Shown in pieces: positions 6,459 to 9,795 of a stretch of DNA of 9,795 nt. The notes beneath the pieces are model-generated. The model made no database searches, was not told where the DNA came from, and worked only from the letters and a program-made list of their open reading frames with translations. The stretch spans positions 1-9,795 of the forward strand of contig JASLCW010000358.1 of the NCBI GenBank assembly GCA_030151765.1. Direction: 5' to 3'. Each line of letters opens with the position of its first letter. Within the stretch, counting starts at the first letter, position 1. The position numbers were made by a program, and so were the translations under genes. The stretch comes from Marmoricola sp. Lineage in GTDB: Bacteria; Actinomycetota; Actinomycetes; Propionibacteriales; Nocardioidaceae.

Positions 6459-7637
6459 TCACCGGAACCTCAGCGTGTCGAGGTAGCTCTCGACATTACG
6501 GCGGGTCTCCTTCACCGAGTCGCCACCGAACTTCTCGAGCACCGCGTCGGCGAGCACCAGCGCCACCATCGCCTCGGCGACGATTCCGGCGGCCGGGACC
6601 GCGCAGACGTCCGAGCGCTGGTGGTGTGCGACGGCGGCCTCGCCGGTGGCCACGTCGATCGTGCGGAGCGCGCGCGGGACGGTGGCGATGGGCTTCATCG
6701 CCGCCCGGACCCGCAAGGTCTCGCCGGTGGTCATGCCGCCCTCGGTGCCTCCGGCACGTCCCGACGTACGACGGATCCCCTGGTCGGTGGCGACGATCTC
6801 GTCGTGCGCCAGCGAGCCCGGCGTCGACGCCAGCGAGAAGCCGTCACCGACCTCGACGCCCTTGATCGCCTGGATGCCCATGAGCGCGCCGGCCAGCCGC
6901 GCGTCGAGACGACGGTCCCAGTGCACGTGCGAACCCAGACCGGGCGGGAGGCCGTCGACGACGACCTCGACGACGCCACCGAGGGTGTCGCCGTCCTTGT
7001 GGGCCTCGTCGATCCGCTCGACCATCAGCTTGGCCGTGTCGGCATCGAAGCACCGTGCCGGGTCGGCATCGATCGCCGCCAGGTCGTCGTAGGCCGGTAC
7101 GACCCCGCCGGGAACCTTCACGCCGCCGATCTCGACCACGTGCGAGAAGACCCGGGCACCGGTGGCCTGCTCGAGGAAGTTCGAGGCGACACGACCGAGC
7201 GCGACGCGGGCCGCGGTCTCACGGGCGGAGGCGCGCTCCAGGATGGGGCGGGCCTCGGCGAAGTCGTACTTCTGCATGCCGACGAGGTCGGCGTGACCGG
7301 GACGGGGGCGAGTCAGCGCCTCGTTGCGCGCCATGCCCTCCAACACCGCGGGGTCCACGGGATCGGCCGACATGACCGTCTCCCACTTGGGCCACTCGGT
7401 GTTGCCGACCTGGATGGCGACCGGGCCGCCCTGGCTCTCGCCGTGGCGGACGCCGCCGAGGAAGGTCACCTCGTCCTGCTCGAACTTCATCCGGGCACCA
7501 CGGCCGTAGCCGAGGCGCCGGCGCGCGAGCGCGTCGACGACATCGGCGGAGGTCACCTCGACGTGGGCCGGAAGCCCCTCGAGGATGGCGACGAGCGAGG
7601 GTCCGTGGGACTCCCCGGCGGTGAGCCAACGAAGCAT
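6459..7637 (-). CDS. aroC: Chorismate synthase
   Basis: This FMN-dependent enzyme removes phosphate from EPSP to give chorismate, the last common step to aromatic amino acids, folate and quinones. The 392-residue protein carries all family signatures: LTAGESHGPSL with His11; GGVRHGESQGGPVAI (61-75); RPRPGHADLVGMQKYDFAEAR (110-130, in two parts RPRPGHAD and GMQKY) with His115; SGRAGGTEGGMTTGE (292-306); and HHQRSDVCAVPAAG (338-351). I chose the ATG at 7637 because MLRWLTAGESHG is the usual actinobacterial N-terminus. The frame extends to a GTG at 7670 without a ribosome-binding site. Upstream of the chosen ATG only a weak GAAAGA is seen. It lies 46 nt after the prepilin-peptidase gene in the same operon. 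Confidence 0.96.
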   Translation of the reverse strand: MLRWLTAGESHGPSLVAILEGLPAHVEVTSADVVDALARRRLGYGRGARMKFEQDEVTFLGGVRHGESQGGPVAIQVGNTEWPKWETVMSADPVDPAVLEGMARNEALTRPRPGHADLVGMQKYDFAEARPILERASARETAARVALGRVASNFLEQATGARVFSHVVEIGGVKVPGGVVPAYDDLAAIDADPARCFDADTAKLMVERIDEAHKDGDTLGGVVEVVVDGLPPGLGSHVHWDRRLDARLAGALMGIQAIKGVEVGDGFSLASTPGSLAHDEIVATDQGIRRTSGRAGGTEGGMTTGETLRVRAAMKPIATVPRALRTIDVATGEAAVAHHQRSDVCAVPAAGIVAEAMVALVLADAVLEKFGGDSVKETRRNVESYLDTLRFR

Positions 7638-7683
7638 GGGCGACAGTCTTTCACGAAGGCGACGAGGCACCCGCGCCCGGTTG

Positions 7684-8406
7684 TCAGTAGCCGAGACCTG
7701 ACATCATGTCCGCGCCGACCAGAGCGCCGACGAAAGCGCCTGCGACCAGGAATGGCCCGAAGGGCACCGTGCGCTGCCGCAGCAGCCTGACCAGCTTGAG
7801 CAGGACTCCCCCGAAGCCGCCGATGAGCACCCCCGCGTAGCCGCCCACGACCACCTGCTCCCAGCCCAGATAGCCGAGCGCGAGACCGAGCAGACCGGCC
7901 AGGCGTACGTCGCCGTAGCCCATGCCGCGGGGATAGACCAGCCAGAGCAGGAAATAGAAGCCACCGAGTCCGAGCCAGCCGAAGAGGGCCCCCAGCAGGT
8001 GATCGGTGCTGTGATCGGCCAGCGCCGCGAGGAGGATCAGCACCACCATGGCGCCGTACGCCGGCGCGACCAGCCAGGTCGGGAGCAGTCGGGTCCGGGC
8101 ATCCACTGCCGCGAGGATCACCCCGAGCGGGACCAGCAGTGCCCACGGGAGCAGGGCTCCGTGCCAGCCGATCCGGGCGCCGATCAGGCCACCGGCGACG
8201 CCACCGGCGCCGACGAGCCACCAGCGGAGCCCGGGCAGCGCCGCGATGTCGCGATAGAGCTCCTTGGGAGCCGGCGGCTCGGCATCCTCCGAGGTCGGCG
8301 GCGCCGGCTCGGGTTCCGGGATCCGCGCGATCAGCGCCGGACCCGTGAGACCGCCGACCAGGCCCACGAGCGCCAGTAGGACGGCGGCGGCGAATCCGGC
8401 GTCCAT
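7684..8406 (-). CDS. Prepilin-peptidase-like (A24 family) integral membrane aspartic protease
   Basis: This 240-residue, strongly hydrophobic protein has about six to seven likely membrane segments and the two family A24 catalytic aspartates: Asp102 in VDARTRLLPTWL, and Asp166 in GMGYGDVRLAGLLG, which fits the GxGD signature. TVPFGPFLVAGAF (213-225) is also typical of the family. Classical PilD has an N-terminal cytoplasmic methylation domain with zinc-binding cysteines; this protein contains no cysteine, and residues about 30-60 form only a short Pro/Glu-rich loop. It is therefore a peptidase-only form, with N-methylation doubtful. Such proteins cleave leader peptides of type IV or Tad/Flp-type pilins; no pilin gene is in the window. 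The ATG overlaps the aroE stop as TGATG, and GGGGAGG (8412-8418) lies 5 nt upstream, a strong ribosome-binding site. A homologue at this spot in mycobacteria (Rv2551c, as I recall) supports conserved placement. Confidence 0.85.
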   Translation of the reverse strand: MDAGFAAAVLLALVGLVGGLTGPALIARIPEPEPAPPTSEDAEPPAPKELYRDIAALPGLRWWLVGAGGVAGGLIGARIGWHGALLPWALLVPLGVILAAVDARTRLLPTWLVAPAYGAMVVLILLAALADHSTDHLLGALFGWLGLGGFYFLLWLVYPRGMGYGDVRLAGLLGLALGYLGWEQVVVGGYAGVLIGGFGGVLLKLVRLLRQRTVPFGPFLVAGAFVGALVGADMMSGLGY

Positions 8407-9209
8407 CAGTGCCTCCCCGCCAGCGCCGCTTCACCGGCCGCGCGCATCGCGGCCAGTGGGGCCGTGGAGCCGGTCATCAGCTCGACCTGCAGCGCCGCCT
8501 GGTGCACCAGGAGATCGAGTCCGCCGACGACCACACCGGCGGAGGACTCCACGATCGGCGTCGGCCACGGGTCGTAGCGGACCTCGAAGACCGCCGGTGC
8601 GTCCAGACGGTCCAGCAGGGCGCGCGTCTGAGCCTGCGCCGGGATCGTCGAGACCACCAGGTCGGCGACCGGGGCGACCTCGTCGAGCGTCGTCACCGCG
8701 AGTTGCAGATCGGGCACGGCCGTGGTCACCACCTCGACGGTCTCGGCGGCCCGCGCGGGCTCCCGCACCGCGAGCAGTGCCTGCCGGCAGCCGAGATCAG
8801 CCGAGGAGATCAGCATCGAGGCAGCCGTCGCCCCTCCGCCGAGCACGACCACCGACGACAACGAGTCGACGCCGCGTTCGCGCAGCGCCGCCACCGCGCC
8901 CGGGATGTCGGTGTTCGCGCCGAGGCGCCGACTCCCCTCGAAGACGACCGTGTTGGCCGCGCGCGAGCGCCGCGCGTCGTCGTCGACCTCGTCCAGCAGC
9001 GGCCACACCGTCCGCTTCAGGGGCATGGTCAGGGAGAGCCCGCGCCAGGACTCGTCGCGGCTCTCGACGAAGCCGGCCAGACCGGCCTCGGTCACCTCGA
9101 TCGCCTCGTAGCTCCAGTCAAGGCCGAGTTCGGCGTACGCCGCCCGATGGAGGACCGGCGACAGCGAGTGTGCGATCGGACTGCCGAGAACGGCACAGCG
9201 CGTCGGCAT
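8406..9209 (-). CDS. aroE: Shikimate dehydrogenase (NADP-dependent)
   Basis: This enzyme reduces 3-dehydroshikimate to shikimate (step 4). The 267-residue protein shows the substrate-binding SPIAHSLSP (10-18, Ser15 and Ser17); SLTMPLK (59-65) with the catalytic Lys65; AANTVVF with Asn86; GANTDIPG with the catalytic Asp101; the nucleotide-binding VVVLGGGATAAS (120-131); VVSTIP where other members have VNATP; and GLDLLVHQAALQVELMTG near the end. The catalytic Lys/Asp pair is intact. The TMPLK and STIP variants differ from the E. coli type (VTxPxK, NATPxG), but I believe they are usual in actinobacterial AroE. I chose the ATG at 9209 because MPTRCAVLGSPIAHS is the normal beginning and it overlaps the mltG stop as TGATG; the frame stays open to 9332 inside mltG. 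No clear Shine-Dalgarno is seen, which fits coupling to mltG translation. Confidence 0.94.
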   Translation of the reverse strand: MPTRCAVLGSPIAHSLSPVLHRAAYAELGLDWSYEAIEVTEAGLAGFVESRDESWRGLSLTMPLKRTVWPLLDEVDDDARRSRAANTVVFEGSRRLGANTDIPGAVAALRERGVDSLSSVVVLGGGATAASMLISSADLGCRQALLAVREPARAAETVEVVTTAVPDLQLAVTTLDEVAPVADLVVSTIPAQAQTRALLDRLDAPAVFEVRYDPWPTPIVESSAGVVVGGLDLLVHQAALQVELMTGSTAPLAAMRAAGEAALAGRH

Positions 9210-9795
9210 CAGCAGGCCGAGGAGGTCTTGCAGTACTCCCGGAACTGGTCGACCGCCTTCTGGTGCTCGGCATAGGTCGTCGAGAAGACGGTCTCGCCGG
9301 TGCGCAGGTTGACCACCACCCAGTAGAGCCACGGCCCGGAGGCCGGGTTGAGCGCCGCCTTCAGCGTGGTCTCGCCCGGCGATCCGATCGGACCGGGCGG
9401 CAGGCCGTCGTGCTGATAGGTGTTGTACGGCGAGGCATTGGCGCGCTCGGCCGCCGAGGTCCAGATCTGGCCCGAGACGCCGCTCGCATAGGAGACGGTC
9501 GCGTCGGACTGCAGTCGCATGCCCTTGTCGAGACGGTTGTAGATCGCCCGCGCCACCTTGGCGTAGTCCTGATCGCGCTTCGCCTCGTATTCCAGGATGC
9601 TCGCGACCGTGATCACCTGCTCCGGCGTCAGTCCGAGCTGCTGCGCGCCGGCGGTGAGGCCGATCTGCTGGTCGACCTCCTTGGTCTTGGCGACCATCTG
9701 GGAGAGCAGCTGGGTGGCGGTCTCCCCCGGGATCACGGCGTACGTCGCCGGGAAGAGATAGCCCTCCGGATTGCCCTTCGCCTCGGCCGGCAGGC
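9209..9795 (-). CDS. mltG: Endolytic murein transglycosylase, C-terminal part (5' truncated by window edge)
   Basis: The visible 194 residues are the C-terminal catalytic part of an MltG/YceG-like protein, which cuts nascent peptidoglycan strands at the outer face of the membrane. Signatures in order: EGYLFPATYAV just inside the window edge; VASILEYEAKRDQDY, whose first Glu corresponds to the catalytic Glu of E. coli YceG; YNRLDKGMRLQSDATVSY; YNTYQHDGLPPGPIGSPG; and LKAALNPASGPWLYWVV. The N-terminal membrane anchor lies beyond position 9795. The frame has a GTG at 9736, but open, conserved sequence continues upstream of it, so that is not the start. The stop overlaps the aroE ATG by one base. 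As the first visible gene, it is probably co-transcribed with the shikimate genes. Confidence 0.93.
   Translation of the reverse strand, partial: LPAEAKGNPEGYLFPATYAVIPGETATQLLSQMVAKTKEVDQQIGLTAGAQQLGLTPEQVITVASILEYEAKRDQDYAKVARAIYNRLDKGMRLQSDATVSYASGVSGQIWTSAAERANASPYNTYQHDGLPPGPIGSPGETTLKAALNPASGPWLYWVVVNLRTGETVFSTTYAEHQKAVDQFREYCKTSSAC

Noticed and set aside
5943..7790. Long plus-strand open frame (615 codons) over aroK and aroC
   Set aside because: It is low-complexity Arg/Ala/Asp-rich translation antisense to clearly conserved enzymes, a normal by-product of high GC third-position bias.
9734..9736. GTG at 9736 as the mltG start
   Set aside because: Conserved mltG sequence (EGYLFPATY) continues upstream in frame to the window edge.

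Overview
The window is high-GC DNA whose coding regions are almost back to back. Gene content and order point to an actinomycete. The run mltG–aroE–prepilin peptidase–aroC–aroK–aroB–aroQ matches, as I recall it, the shikimate-gene neighbourhood of Mycobacterium and relatives. Protein style, a wax ester synthase/DGAT and a cutinase-type domain fit this. A Nocardioidaceae/Propionibacteriales member is my best guess, but it is inference only.

Left part (1-4162). A plus-strand gene, cut off at its 5' end by the window edge, encodes a secreted-type protein with a cutinase-like domain that lacks the catalytic Ser, then an Ig-like domain and a TolB/PD40-type propeller. It converges, with 4 nt between stop codons, on a minus-strand membrane-anchored SIMPL-domain protein. 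An 84-bp divergent promoter region separates that gene from a plus-strand WS/DGAT acyltransferase, which looks leaderless.

Middle (4160-4340). The WS/DGAT gene and aroQ converge on an array of six 21-bp repeats with exact 32-bp period, three in one orientation and three in the other, mirrored about position 4249.5. The outermost repeats supply the stop codons of both genes. This is the most unusual structure in the window.

Right part (4337-9795, all minus). One probable operon reads, in transcription order: mltG (3' part only), aroE, a prepilin-peptidase-like membrane protease, aroC, aroK, aroB, aroQ. Most junctions overlap by 1-8 nt, which suggests translational coupling. The exceptions are 46 nt before aroC and 91 nt before aroK, the latter holding several inverted repeats. 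Five of the seven shikimate-pathway activities are present: 3-dehydroquinate synthase (AroB), type II dehydroquinase (AroQ), shikimate dehydrogenase (AroE), shikimate kinase (AroK) and chorismate synthase (AroC). The first step (DAHP synthase) and AroA (EPSP synthase) are not here. No RNA genes, insertion sequences or CRISPR arrays were found.
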